NCBI GenBank assembly: GCA_964472505.1
Contig: CAYYQW010000118.1
Location: 1 to 8,435, forward strand
Length of the DNA stretch: 8,435 bases
Origin: JAYEIA01 sp964472505
GTDB taxonomy: Bacteria > Bacteroidota > Bacteroidia > Bacteroidales > JAADGE01
Reading direction: 5' to 3'
Below are positions 1 to 5,979 of the stretch, piece after piece (the stretch's first letter is position 1; the number at the start of each line of letters is the position of its first letter). The position numbers and the translations under genes were made by a program. The notes under the pieces were generated by a model that ran no database searches, was not told where the DNA came from, and saw only the letters and a list, made by a program, of their open reading frames with translations.

Positions 1-86
1 GTTACAATGTTTTCGGATTGCTTTTGCTGTGTTTGACAGCTTGCCATAATTACAACTGTCAATAGTAAAATTAGGACTTTGTTCAT
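1..86 (-). CDS. N-terminal start of a lipoprotein (partial, runs off left edge)
   Basis: Reading the minus strand from an ATG at 86 gives an open frame of 28 codons that continues past the window edge. It begins MNKVLILLLTVVIMASC: a short charged start, a hydrophobic stretch, and a lipobox (M-A-S-C) with the cysteine at residue 17. This is the pattern of a type II (lipoprotein) signal peptide, so the product should be lipid-anchored in the cell envelope. After the cysteine comes a polar Q/T/K/S-rich linker, as is common in Bacteroidota lipoproteins. Nothing of the mature domain is visible, so no function can be given. The start codon lies only 29 bases downstream of the stop of the IS110 transposase half, in the same direction. 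The element has therefore inserted at the 5' side of this gene and probably changed its promoter. Confidence 0.6.
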   Translation of the reverse strand, partial: MNKVLILLLTVVIMASCQTQQKQSENIV

Positions 87-105
87 TTTTTATTCCAACT
101 AACGT

Positions 106-137
106 CAAATTTATACTACTGAAAATCAGAGTTTAAA
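106..137 (-). promoter_or_regulatory. Possible outward promoter at the IS end, reading into the lipoprotein gene
   Basis: On the minus strand a TAAATTTG box (113 to 106) fits the Bacteroidota -7 consensus TAnnTTTG. A TTTA (137 to 134), one base off the -33 TTTG, lies 20 bases upstream of it, which is the usual spacing. The -33 half lies inside the last codons of the transposase, and the box sits 20 bases before the lipoprotein ATG. This is a pattern match only. Confidence 0.35.
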
Positions 138-646
138 TTAAATCCGACATCTTCGGGTTTGAGGTCGAATTTAGTCATTTTATTTCTAATATTCTTGACT
201 AATTTCATTTTTCTTTTTTGGTCAAGAAATAAATATTCTGTTGGTGGTTTATATTCTTCTCCTTTTACTAACATATTCCAAATTATGACGGCAAGTTTTC
301 TTGCTGTGGCACTTATGGCTGTGCTGCGTCCTTTTTTGTAATTTATTCGCCTGAAAAAATCATTTAAGTGCCCTTCTTTTAAATTCCCAATTACATTTGC
401 AGATTGTCTCAAAGATATTTTTAAGCGATTACTACCTTTGGGTAAATGATGACTTAATACTTTCCCCCCACTTATTTTGTTGTTTGGCGCAAGACGAAGC
501 CAGGCGGTAAATTCTTTTGATGTCTTAAATTTTTTAATGCCTTCTAAACCCAATTCACTTATAAAAGCCATAACTGTTGCATCATTTACTCCTTCAATTG
601 CCATTAAATCAACGCCTTCAAAATATTGAAAGCCGATTTGGTTCAT
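116..646 (-). CDS. IS110-family transposase, C-terminal Transposase_20 part (frame broken)
   Basis: The 176-residue frame matches the C-terminal Transposase_20 domain. It has an IEGV...ISELG helix-hairpin-helix-like start (about 17-33), then WLRLAPNNKISGGK (49-62). The SGGK serine (S59) is the likely nucleophile by comparison with IS110 relatives. PKGSNRLKISLRQSAN and a YKKGRSTAISATARKLAVI helix follow. The first Met is probably not a true start: the same frame is open upstream through an Arg/Lys-rich stretch (YKRKNKNAIRKTD) to the A run at 697-689, where it should join the DEDD half. Expressed alone it would lack the DEDD residues and should be inactive, so this half depends on frameshifting or is a pseudogene fragment. 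The stop at 116 lies 29 bases from the next gene's ATG. Confidence 0.85.
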   Translation of the reverse strand: MNQIGFQYFEGVDLMAIEGVNDATVMAFISELGLEGIKKFKTSKEFTAWLRLAPNNKISGGKVLSHHLPKGSNRLKISLRQSANVIGNLKEGHLNDFFRRINYKKGRSTAISATARKLAVIIWNMLVKGEEYKPPTEYLFLDQKRKMKLVKNIRNKMTKFDLKPEDVGFNLNSDFQ

Positions 647-657
647 GTCGGTTTTTC

Positions 658-1482
658 TTATGGCATTTTTATTTTTTCGCTTATAGGCTTTTTTTTTGCT
701 GTGTGTATTTTCTTTTTTTCGTCTTCTTTGATTATTTTTTCGAGTAACTTTTTGATTTCTTTGTCTGTTTCATCTATTTGCTTTTGAAGATGAAGATATG
801 TATTCCATTCTTGTTTTAATGCAAAAAAATAATCCTCTCGCCCGTTGTATTGCAAGGCTTTGGCTATTTCTTTTTCAGGTTTTCGGCAATTAAAATGGCG
901 ATTTTTTGCAAGTTCTTTGCCTGATTTTTCGCCGGCAATAAATGCCGTAATAATTTTTTGCCCGGTCAAACCTACAATATCTTTTACAACAACATCTAAC
1001 CTCAAATTCATCAGTCGTAAGTATTTTTGCATTTTTTGAACAGTAGCACCTGTTTGTTTTAAAATATTTTGTCTGTGTCTGTGATAAGTTCTGATAATAT
1101 CGGTTGTGCTGTCAGGCAAAAAGCTACTGCTTAATAAACCCAAAGTATGCAATTTTTGTATCCATTGACAATCTAAAATATCTGTCTTTTTCCCACGAAT
1201 ATTCTTAGTCTGACGACCATTTACCAATATTACCTCAAACCCGGCAGCGACAAGATGTGAAAAAATATTTTGCCAATATGTGCCTGTGCTTTCCATTGCT
1301 ACGGTTCTAACTTCATGCTTTTTTAAAAAATCGCTTAATGCGGTGTGGTCTTGGCTGTAAACACCAAATTCTTTAACATCTTGGGCATCTTGTCCTACGG
1401 CTACCCAATGGCTTCTGCTTCCAATGTCAATACCTGCTGCATGTGGATTAACCACTTCCAACGAAACTTGTTTTTTGCTCAT
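658..1482 (-). CDS. IS110-family transposase, N-terminal DEDD part (frame broken)
   Basis: The 274-residue product carries the RuvC-like DEDD domain of IS110 recombinases. The acidic tetrad is visible: D19 in GIDIGS, E64 in MESTGTYW, and D101 and D104 in KTDILDCQW. From about residue 150 the protein becomes a lysine- and glutamate-rich helical stretch, matching the coiled linker between the two IS110 domains. The frame then ends early in a sequence (PISEKIKMP) that does not look like the family. The natural continuation is in the -1 frame, in the gene half at 116-646. The break maps to nine A at 697-689 (minus strand), where codons read GCA AAA AAA AAG. One extra A, or a -1 ribosomal slip, would give a 455-residue transposase. 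As it stands the frame lacks the domain holding the catalytic serine. The ATG at 1482 follows a 12-base palindrome (CTAAAATTTTAG, 1487-1498). Confidence 0.85.
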   Translation of the reverse strand: MSKKQVSLEVVNPHAAGIDIGSRSHWVAVGQDAQDVKEFGVYSQDHTALSDFLKKHEVRTVAMESTGTYWQNIFSHLVAAGFEVILVNGRQTKNIRGKKTDILDCQWIQKLHTLGLLSSSFLPDSTTDIIRTYHRHRQNILKQTGATVQKMQKYLRLMNLRLDVVVKDIVGLTGQKIITAFIAGEKSGKELAKNRHFNCRKPEKEIAKALQYNGREDYFFALKQEWNTYLHLQKQIDETDKEIKKLLEKIIKEDEKKKIHTAKKKPISEKIKMP

Positions 1483-1552
1483 TATACTAAAATTTTAGAG
1501 ATTAATAAAATGAGTTCCGAGGAATGTAACTTCTAACTTTGAAATTATTCCA

Positions 1553-1577
1553 ATCGGGATATCCCGATAATTCGGGA
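1553..1577. repeat. Overlapping inverted repeats with three CGGGA/TCCCG arms
   Basis: ATCGGGAT and ATCCCGAT (1553-1568) form a perfect 16-base palindrome. TCCCGA (1562-1567) can instead pair with TCGGGA (1572-1577) across a four-base loop. The middle arm is shared, so the two pairings exclude each other. They lie within the candidate bridge RNA. Confidence 0.6.
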
Positions 1578-1598
1578 CTCACCACTTAATTCAAACCC

Positions 1599-1625
1599 AA
1601 GTAATCATAAAAAAATAGATTACTT
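1599..1625 (-). repeat. 8-bp inverted repeat with A/T-rich loop
   Basis: AAGTAATC (1599-1606) and GATTACTT (1618-1625) are exact reverse complements separated by 11 bases. In the minus-strand transcript this would be a stem-loop with a U-rich loop, within the candidate bridge RNA. Confidence 0.55.
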
Positions 1626-1650
1626 TTTACATTCTGACCATAATTGCGCT

Positions 1651-1686
1651 CGGACTTTTTAAGCACCATTCAAAAAACCGGACTTT
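1651..1686. repeat. Direct repeat CGGACTTT, two copies
   Basis: CGGACTTT occurs at 1651-1658 and again at 1679-1686, 20 bases apart, in the proximal part of the candidate bridge RNA (as AAAGTCCG in the transcript). Confidence 0.5.
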
Positions 1687-1701
1687 GCAAGGAACTCCCG
1701 G

Positions 1702-1732
1702 CAAAGATAATACCGTTAGCGAAAATATTCAA
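1702..1732 (-). promoter_or_regulatory. Bacteroidota-type promoter inside the IS left end
   Basis: The minus strand has TTG (1732-1730), 20 bases, then TATCTTTG (1709-1702), an exact fit to TAnnTTTG with the expected -33/-7 spacing. Transcription would start near 1697 and run through the candidate bridge RNA into the transposase. This is the best-spaced promoter match in the window. Confidence 0.5.
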
Positions 1733-1868
1733 CTGAATTTTTATAGTAGGGTAATTACGCATAACGACAACGCTTGAGACTATAGTTCTTTTAGAACGTA
1801 AAAGGCTGATTATCTCAATTTTTGTTCTATAAAAGTAGCACTATATTATCACAGTTCAATTTTTTTTT

Positions 1869-1906
1869 AGATGCAAAGCATTGCGTCTGTACGCCGCAAG
1901 CGTGCG
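1869..1906. repeat. Palindromic, probably dispersed, intergenic repeat
   Basis: AGATGCAAAGCATTGCGTCT (1869-1888) pairs with itself apart from one mismatch and one G-T pair. Shortly after, CGCAAGCGTGCG (1895-1906) has CGCA/TGCG arms. A run of T precedes the first palindrome on the plus strand. The composition is much richer in G+C than the surrounding sequence, as in REP-like or MITE-like repeats. Copy number cannot be judged from this window. Confidence 0.4.
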
Positions 1907-1939
1907 CGTTGGAAACGTGTGTGAGTGGTGAAATGTGGT

Positions 1940-2089
1940 TTAGTCGGAAGTTCTTATTGTGAAGTTGTCTATGCTGTTTCCAAGGAATTGAAGGCGGAGG
2001 CTGCAACCGTCGGAAACGGTGTCCTCTTTTTCTTTGATGGCGAGATAAGCGTTTTTTAAATCCTGCAGTTCTCGGAGTGTTTCGCACGC
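1940..2089 (-). pseudogene. Possible remnant of a coding sequence
   Basis: The minus frame from 2089 to the stop at 1940-1942 gives 49 codons with plausible protein-like composition, including LRELQDLKNAYLAIKEKED near its start. A TAA at 2092-2090 lies directly upstream and there is no ATG. An intact gene is therefore unlikely: this is either a decayed 3' end or chance. I do not recognise a family. Confidence 0.2.
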
Positions 2090-2118
2090 TTAAATTGTTC
2101 ATTATCAATAGTTTATCA

Positions 2119-2137
2119 CAAAAATACTGCCGAGCAG
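2119..2137 (-). terminator. Weak candidate terminator after capA
   Basis: On the minus strand CTGC-TCG-GCAG (2137-2127) is followed directly by TATTTTTG. The stem has only four base pairs, so it is weak. It lies about 70 bases past the capA stop. Confidence 0.25.
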
Positions 2138-2208
2138 ATTTTTTAAAATCTTGCAGGACGTTTTGAATTGTTTCATCCGACAGATATAGCAGCATGCTTA
2201 GCCCAAAA

Positions 2209-3351
2209 CTATTGCGTTTTTCGTAGAACTTCACCTTCATCCGTAATGCGCAGGGGTGTTTCCGGAAAGTCGGCGGCCATTAATTCCTGCAGGCGTTTGA
2301 TGACTTTCTTTTCCGAATCAAGCTTAGTTCCTTTAAGTTTGTCTTGGTAGGTGGCCGTAATATTGGCTTTTATGAATTTTCCCTCCCGGTCGGTCCAAAC
2401 TTTCAGAATGGGAGCAATGCCGCTTACGCCTCTGATATTGAATCGGCGATAGGTGCAGAAATTTCCTAAGCTGTAAGCAATTAAGCGGTCTTTGTACAAT
2501 TCAAGCGAGCGGGTAACGTGCGGCCCGTGCCCAATGACCAAATCGGCACCGGCATCTATGGCTTTGTGAGCAAATTTATTAACATTACCGCGGTTTTGTC
2601 CCAAAAAGTGTTCATAATTTCTTGTAACATGCTCGTATTTGCTTCCTTCGGCACCGCCGTGAAAAGAAACCAATACCACATCGCAAGTTTCGTCTAAACT
2701 TTTTACGGTTTTTTCCATGGCAGCGTAATCGGTTATTTGGCAAGTTCCCGAATTGGGAGCATAAGCGGCAAAACCGTATTTTATACCATCTATGCTAAAA
2801 GTGTCTTTGGGTATTGTTGTGAGTCCGGCAAAATTCATTCCGGCTTCTTTTAATACTTTTACCGTATTTTTACTGCCCCACGAGCCGGCATCATAAATGT
2901 GGTTGTTGGCAATACTGACCACATCAAAGCCTGCATCAATAAAGCAATTAATATATTTTTCCGGCATACTGAAACGGTAACACCATTTGGGATCATTGCA
3001 GCTTTTGGCATACTCGGGTTTGTCGGATAATACACCTTCTAAATTCCCAAAAGTAAGGTCGGCATCGCGCAAGTATTCTATGACCTCTTCCAACAGAGGA
3101 GCGCAATCATCGCCGGGCGGCAAATAATTCGGACTTGTCGGATAGTTGGTTCCCAACATCATATCGCCTACGGCTACCCATGTGAGTGTATCTTTTTGTT
3201 TTGTTTCCGGTGCCGGAATGCTGTCTGCAGGCTCTGTGATTTCTGTTTTTGTAACTTCTTTCTTTGCCTCTTTTTGGGGGCTTATTAATGCCACGGATAA
3301 TACTATAATACCGATAAGCAAAACAGAAAACAAGATGATTTTTTTCTTCAT
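2209..3351 (-). CDS. CapA-family protein (PGA_cap, metallophosphatase-like fold)
   Basis: The 380-residue protein starts with MKKK and one hydrophobic segment (about 5-24) without a lipobox, so it is probably anchored in the inner membrane. An acidic and proline-rich linker follows to about residue 55, and the catalytic-like domain then lies outside the cytoplasm. The domain shows the CapA/PGA_cap signature set: GDMMLG (62-67), GNLEG (102-106), ANNH (148-151), SFHGG (229-233), GHGPHV (274-279) and YSLGNF (293-298). These Asp, Asn and His residues match the metal-binding pattern of metallophosphatases. CapA was named for poly-gamma-glutamate capsule synthesis, but no other capsule genes (capB, capC) are in view, so the substrate here is unknown; a role in envelope polymer processing is inference. 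It lies 138 bases downstream of purE in the same direction. No clear Bacteroidota -7 box was seen in the gap, so read-through from purK-purE is possible. Confidence 0.85.
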   Translation of the reverse strand: MKKKIILFSVLLIGIIVLSVALISPQKEAKKEVTKTEITEPADSIPAPETKQKDTLTWVAVGDMMLGTNYPTSPNYLPPGDDCAPLLEEVIEYLRDADLTFGNLEGVLSDKPEYAKSCNDPKWCYRFSMPEKYINCFIDAGFDVVSIANNHIYDAGSWGSKNTVKVLKEAGMNFAGLTTIPKDTFSIDGIKYGFAAYAPNSGTCQITDYAAMEKTVKSLDETCDVVLVSFHGGAEGSKYEHVTRNYEHFLGQNRGNVNKFAHKAIDAGADLVIGHGPHVTRSLELYKDRLIAYSLGNFCTYRRFNIRGVSGIAPILKVWTDREGKFIKANITATYQDKLKGTKLDSEKKVIKRLQELMAADFPETPLRITDEGEVLRKTQ

Positions 3352-3489
3352 TTTAGATTAAATATTTGTATAAATTAAATGTTTCCGAACTTTTAGAACA
3401 ATGTGTTTAATTGTTTTGAAATCGGTTTATGCAGTCTCTTACAAAACAAAATGCTTCGGGCGCTAAGATATAAATAAAATACTGCATTT
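3352..3489. other. Gap between purE and capA
   Basis: This A/T-rich gap of 138 bases has no frame. ATGCAGT (3429-3435) and ACTGCAT (3481-3487) are exact reverse complements 45 bases apart. There is no hairpin followed by a U run, so I see no firm terminator after purE, and no good TAnnTTTG box for capA. Confidence 0.4.
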
Positions 3490-3993
3490 TTACATATCAT
3501 TTTTTTTGCTGAATGCTTCGGCTTTTTTAATTACTTTTTCCTTAAGGCCTTTTTTATAGTTTATAATGTTCTCTCTTATCGCCTTGTCGGCTGTTGAAAT
3601 TATTTGTGCGGCCAGAATGCCGGCGTTTTTAGCTCCGTCAAGCGCAACAGTGGCTACGGGCACGCCTCCCGGCATTTGCAGAATGGAAAGTACCGAGTCC
3701 CAGCCGTCAATAGAATTGCGCGATTTTACCGGAACGCCTATTACGGGCAGCGGCGATACAGCCGCTATCATCCCCGGCAAATGTGCCGCACCGCCTGCTC
3801 CGGCTATTATTACTTCTATGCCGCGCTTGTGTGCATTGGCGGAAAATTCAAATAATTTTTCAGGTGTACGATGTGCCGAAACTATATCCATTTCATAGGC
3901 TACTCCAAGCTCATCCAGCATTTCGGCTGCTTGCTTCATTACGGGCAGGTCGGAATCGGAACCCATCACAATGCTTACTGATTTTTTTTTCAT
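3490..3993 (-). CDS. purE: N5-carboxyaminoimidazole ribonucleotide mutase (class I PurE)
   Basis: PurE moves the carboxyl group of N5-CAIR to give CAIR in cytosolic de novo purine synthesis. The 167-residue length is normal for the class. The family motifs are all present: MGSDSD (10-15), SAHRTPE with the conserved His41 (39-45), AGAGGAAHLPGM (64-75), GVPV (86-89) and SILQMPGGVPVATVA (103-117). It is assigned to class I (mutase) rather than the class II AIR carboxylase because a purK gene lies directly upstream and supplies N5-CAIR. The ATG at 3993 overlaps the TGA of purK (ATGA), so translation of the two is probably coupled. The C-terminus ends in a Lys-rich helix. Nothing unusual was seen. 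Confidence 0.97.
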   Translation of the reverse strand: MKKKSVSIVMGSDSDLPVMKQAAEMLDELGVAYEMDIVSAHRTPEKLFEFSANAHKRGIEVIIAGAGGAAHLPGMIAAVSPLPVIGVPVKSRNSIDGWDSVLSILQMPGGVPVATVALDGAKNAGILAAQIISTADKAIRENIINYKKGLKEKVIKKAEAFSKKNDM

Positions 3994-5144
3994 GATTTTA
4001 CTTTTATTAATTGTTTTACTTTATCGGCCTTATTTATAGCTTCTTCCAATGTTGATGCCAATATGGTGATGTGCCCCATTTTTCTGAACGGCCTTGTAAG
4101 TTTTTTCCCGTAAAGGTGAATTTTAACGCCTTCAATTGCCAAACTTTCTGCTATGCCTTCATACTTTACCGGGCCTTCGTATCCTTCGCTTCCGACAATA
4201 TTCAGCATTACCGAAGGCTGCTTTAATTTAGTGCTGCCCAGCGGTAAATTAAGAACAGCACGCAGGTGTTGTTCAAACTGTGAGGTCATTATGCTTTCAA
4301 TGGTATGATGCCCGCTGTTGTGGGTGCGGGGCGCCATTTCATTTACCAAAACGCGGCCTTTTGAATCAATGAAAAACTCAATGGCCAGTAATCCTTCCAT
4401 ATCAAGCATTTCAATGATTTGGCTTGCTCTGTGTCTTGCCTTTTCGGATTGTTCTTCGCTTATTGCGGAAGGACAAATAATTTTATCGACCTGATTGCTT
4501 TTGGGGTCAAATATCATTTCCACGGGCGGAAAACATTTGATTTCACCCTTTTTATTTCGGGCAACTATCACTGATATTTCTTTGTCAATATCCACTTTGT
4601 CTTCAACCAAAGAAGCTCCGGAAAGCAATTTGTCCAAATCGCTTTTGTCGTTTATAACAGCTACGCCTCGTCCGTCATATCCGCCTTCCCTAAGTTTTTG
4701 TACGAAAGGGTAGTGTATTTCTCCGGATTCAAGTCCTTTCAGAATAGCTTGGGAGCTTTCATATAATTGATAGGGCGATGAAGGAATACTATTTTCTTTA
4801 TAAAAATTCTTTTGCAATCCTTTATCCTGTATTAATTCTAAAATTTCGGGAGCGGGAACAATTCTGAGGCCTTCGGATTTTAATTTTTTCAGAGCCTTTA
4901 CATTCACATTTTCTATTTCAAAAGTCAGCACATCAACCAATTTCCCGAATTGACAGACCGATTCATAATCGGTATTGCTGCCTTTTACATAATGAGATGC
5001 CAAGCCGCCGGCCGGGCAATCTTCATTGGCATCCAGAATATAAGTCGTAATGTCCCATTTGCTTGCTTCCTGAATTAGCATTTTTCCGAGTTGTCCGCCT
5101 GCCGTAATTCCAAGTTTCAAATTTGAACTCCGGAGTTGTTCCAT
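3990..5144 (-). CDS. purK: N5-carboxyaminoimidazole ribonucleotide synthase (PurK, ATP-grasp)
   Basis: PurK uses ATP and bicarbonate to carboxylate AIR to N5-CAIR, the substrate of PurE. The 384 residues fit the family. The N-terminal Rossmann-like domain carries AGGQLGKML (15-23), where the usual GGGQLG has Ala in its first position. FEIENV (75-80) follows. The ATP-grasp domain has KLREGGYDGRG (150-160), an acidic E-rich nucleotide segment around SLVEDKVDIDKEISV (178-191), and the closing NEMAPRTHNSGHHT (268-281) with metal- and substrate-binding residues. The small C-terminal domain follows. It is first in a purK-purE operon with a 4-base overlap. It is divergent from hpt, so purine synthesis and salvage share one upstream region. 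Confidence 0.96.
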   Translation of the reverse strand: MEQLRSSNLKLGITAGGQLGKMLIQEASKWDITTYILDANEDCPAGGLASHYVKGSNTDYESVCQFGKLVDVLTFEIENVNVKALKKLKSEGLRIVPAPEILELIQDKGLQKNFYKENSIPSSPYQLYESSQAILKGLESGEIHYPFVQKLREGGYDGRGVAVINDKSDLDKLLSGASLVEDKVDIDKEISVIVARNKKGEIKCFPPVEMIFDPKSNQVDKIICPSAISEEQSEKARHRASQIIEMLDMEGLLAIEFFIDSKGRVLVNEMAPRTHNSGHHTIESIMTSQFEQHLRAVLNLPLGSTKLKQPSVMLNIVGSEGYEGPVKYEGIAESLAIEGVKIHLYGKKLTRPFRKMGHITILASTLEEAINKADKVKQLIKVKS

Positions 5145-5216
5145 AGTTTTTGTTTTTTACTGTTCTGTTTTTAGTTTTTATACCGATTTATTTACTCTAA
5201 GCTTTACGGATTTAGC

Positions 5217-5236
5217 CAAATATACTTACAAAAGTA
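5217..5236 (-). promoter_or_regulatory. Candidate paired -7 boxes for purK
   Basis: TACTTTTG (5236-5229) and TATATTTG (5224-5217) lie in tandem on the minus strand, 73-92 bases before the purK ATG. Either could be used; neither has a clearly spaced -33 TTTG. Confidence 0.4.
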
Positions 5237-5300
5237 AATATTTTCTTATATTCAAACATATTCATACATGAAATTTTATAGAAGTTTAATATTATTTTTT

Positions 5301-5308
5301 TACTTTTG
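5301..5308 (+). promoter_or_regulatory. Candidate -7 box for hpt
   Basis: TACTTTTG fits TAnnTTTG exactly. It implies a transcript start near 5313 and a leader of about 80 bases before the hpt ATG. The -33 match is poor. Confidence 0.4.
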
Positions 5309-5392
5309 GATTTTTTGAAATATAGGCATGATTTGAGTCGGTTTAATAATAATGATTGCTTGAATTTTGATTGCTTTTAAAATAAAACTCGG

Positions 5393-5929
5393 ATGAAACG
5401 AATAAAACTTTTAGATAAAGAATTTGAATTGTCGATTAGCGAAGAGGAAATTCAGAAGCGAATTACTGCCATGGCTGAGCGAATGAACAAAGAGTTGAAG
5501 GGAGAAGATGTGCTTTTTATGGGGATACTTAACGGAGCATTTATGTTTGCTTCCGATTTGTTTAAAAAGATTGACATTCAAGCGCGTATCACTTTTGTAA
5601 AGTTAGCGTCTTATGAAGGCACCGTTTCCACGGGAAATGTTAAGCGTTTGATTGGTGTAAATGAAGATTTGGCCGGAAAAACTGTGGTTGTTTTGGAAGA
5701 TATTATTGATACCGGTTTAACCATGGATAATATTTTCAGACAACTCAAAGGCTATGACCCAAAAGAAGTTAAAGTGGCCACCATGCTTTTTAAACCCGAT
5801 GCTTTTCAAAAAGATTATACAATTGATTACATAGGCATGGAAATTCCTAACGACTTTATTGTAGGATATGGTTTAGATTATGACGGTTACGGCAGAAATA
5901 TCAAAGAAATATATACTTTAGTTAAATAA
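5393..5929 (+). CDS. hpt: Hypoxanthine phosphoribosyltransferase
   Basis: This enzyme joins PRPP to hypoxanthine (and often guanine) to give IMP or GMP in cytosolic purine salvage. The 178-residue length is normal. Diagnostic parts are GILNGAFMFASDL (44-56), KLASYEGT (70-77), the PRPP loop VVVLEDIIDTGLT (98-110) with its acidic pair E102-D103, LFKPDAF (132-138), and the purine-contact region IPNDFIVGYGLDYDGYGRN (151-169). The ATG at 5393 is preceded by A-rich sequence without a strong Shine-Dalgarno, as is usual in Bacteroidota. The gene is divergent from purK. adk follows after 105 bases with its own candidate -7 box, so hpt may be a separate transcript or may read into adk. Confidence 0.96.
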   Translation: MKRIKLLDKEFELSISEEEIQKRITAMAERMNKELKGEDVLFMGILNGAFMFASDLFKKIDIQARITFVKLASYEGTVSTGNVKRLIGVNEDLAGKTVVVLEDIIDTGLTMDNIFRQLKGYDPKEVKVATMLFKPDAFQKDYTIDYIGMEIPNDFIVGYGLDYDGYGRNIKEIYTLVK

Positions 5930-5979
5930 AATTAATTACAATGATCATTTGTTTCAGGTTTTAATTTGTGAGAATTAAA

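Larger units (their letters stand above)
1500..1697 (-). ncRNA. Candidate IS110 bridge RNA region upstream of the transposase
   Basis: IS110-subgroup elements encode a structured bridge RNA in the non-coding end before the transposase. This stretch holds no frame of note. In transcript direction it contains an arm bounded by CCGG at both ends (1699-1696 and 1680-1677), an 8-bp stem AAGTAATC/GATTACTT with an 11-base loop (1625-1599), a TCCCGA/TCGGGA hairpin (1577-1562), and a GGAAT/ATTCC pair further down. A promoter with good spacing sits just upstream. The limits and the fold are inferred from position and repeats; no guide loops were matched to a target. Confidence 0.4.
100..1766 (-). mobile_element. 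IS110-family insertion sequence (boundaries tentative)
   Basis: The element is identified by its transposase, which has an N-terminal DEDD domain and a C-terminal Transposase_20 domain. IS110 elements usually lack long terminal inverted repeats, so the ends cannot be read off directly. The proposed limits rest on a five-base repeat (CGTTA on the minus strand) at 104-100 and 1766-1762. That gives about 1.67 kb, with a short end after the transposase and an upstream non-coding end of about 284 bases. The long 5' end fits the IS110 subgroup, which carries its bridge RNA there, rather than the IS1111 subgroup, which carries it 3'. The family assignment is firm; the exact ends are a guess. Confidence 0.6.
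1767..2208. other. Stretch without an intact gene between the IS and capA
   Basis: No frame here looks like a complete gene. A 137-codon minus frame (2240-1827) begins inside the capA reading frame and turns into Arg/Pro/His-rich sequence, so I do not accept it as a gene. A different minus frame (2089-1940) reads well for 49 codons (LQDLKNAYLAIKEKEDTVSD and more) but has a stop directly upstream and no start codon. Around 1869-1906 lie two short palindromes. Other hairpins are GTTCT/AGAAC (1785-1797), AGATTT/AAATCT (2136-2151) and CTGC/GCAG (2127-2137). The picture is of decayed sequence plus a dispersed repeat, perhaps left by earlier insertions. Confidence 0.5.
5145..5392. promoter_or_regulatory. 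Divergent control region between purK and hpt
   Basis: These 248 bases are strongly A/T-rich and hold no frame. The minus strand has TACTTTTG (5236-5229) and TATATTTG (5224-5217), both matching TAnnTTTG, as candidate purK -7 boxes. A TTTG (5256-5253) lies 16 bases above the first, shorter than the usual 19-21. The plus strand has TACTTTTG (5301-5308) for hpt with no good -33 box. No PurR-like palindrome or purine riboswitch core was recognised. Confidence 0.5.

Noticed and set aside
1553..1625. CRISPR-like repeats
   Set aside because: The repeats are short, of different sequence and not evenly spaced, and no cas genes are nearby.
1869..1888. Palindrome as a rho-independent terminator
   Set aside because: The T run lies before the hairpin on the plus strand and becomes an A run after it on the minus strand, so neither direction has a stem followed by U.
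1827..2240. 137-codon minus-strand frame after capA
   Set aside because: It starts inside the capA coding sequence, turns into Arg/Pro/His-rich sequence unlike its neighbours, and runs across the palindromic repeat; it reads as a chance frame.
2209..3351. capA as part of a capsule synthesis locus
   Set aside because: No capB, capC, glycosyltransferase or export genes are present; only the CapA-type domain is seen, so a capsule role cannot be claimed.
5145..5392. Purine riboswitch in the divergent purK/hpt region
   Set aside because: No three-way-junction core or conserved loop sequences could be found; the region is plain A/T-rich DNA with promoter-like boxes.
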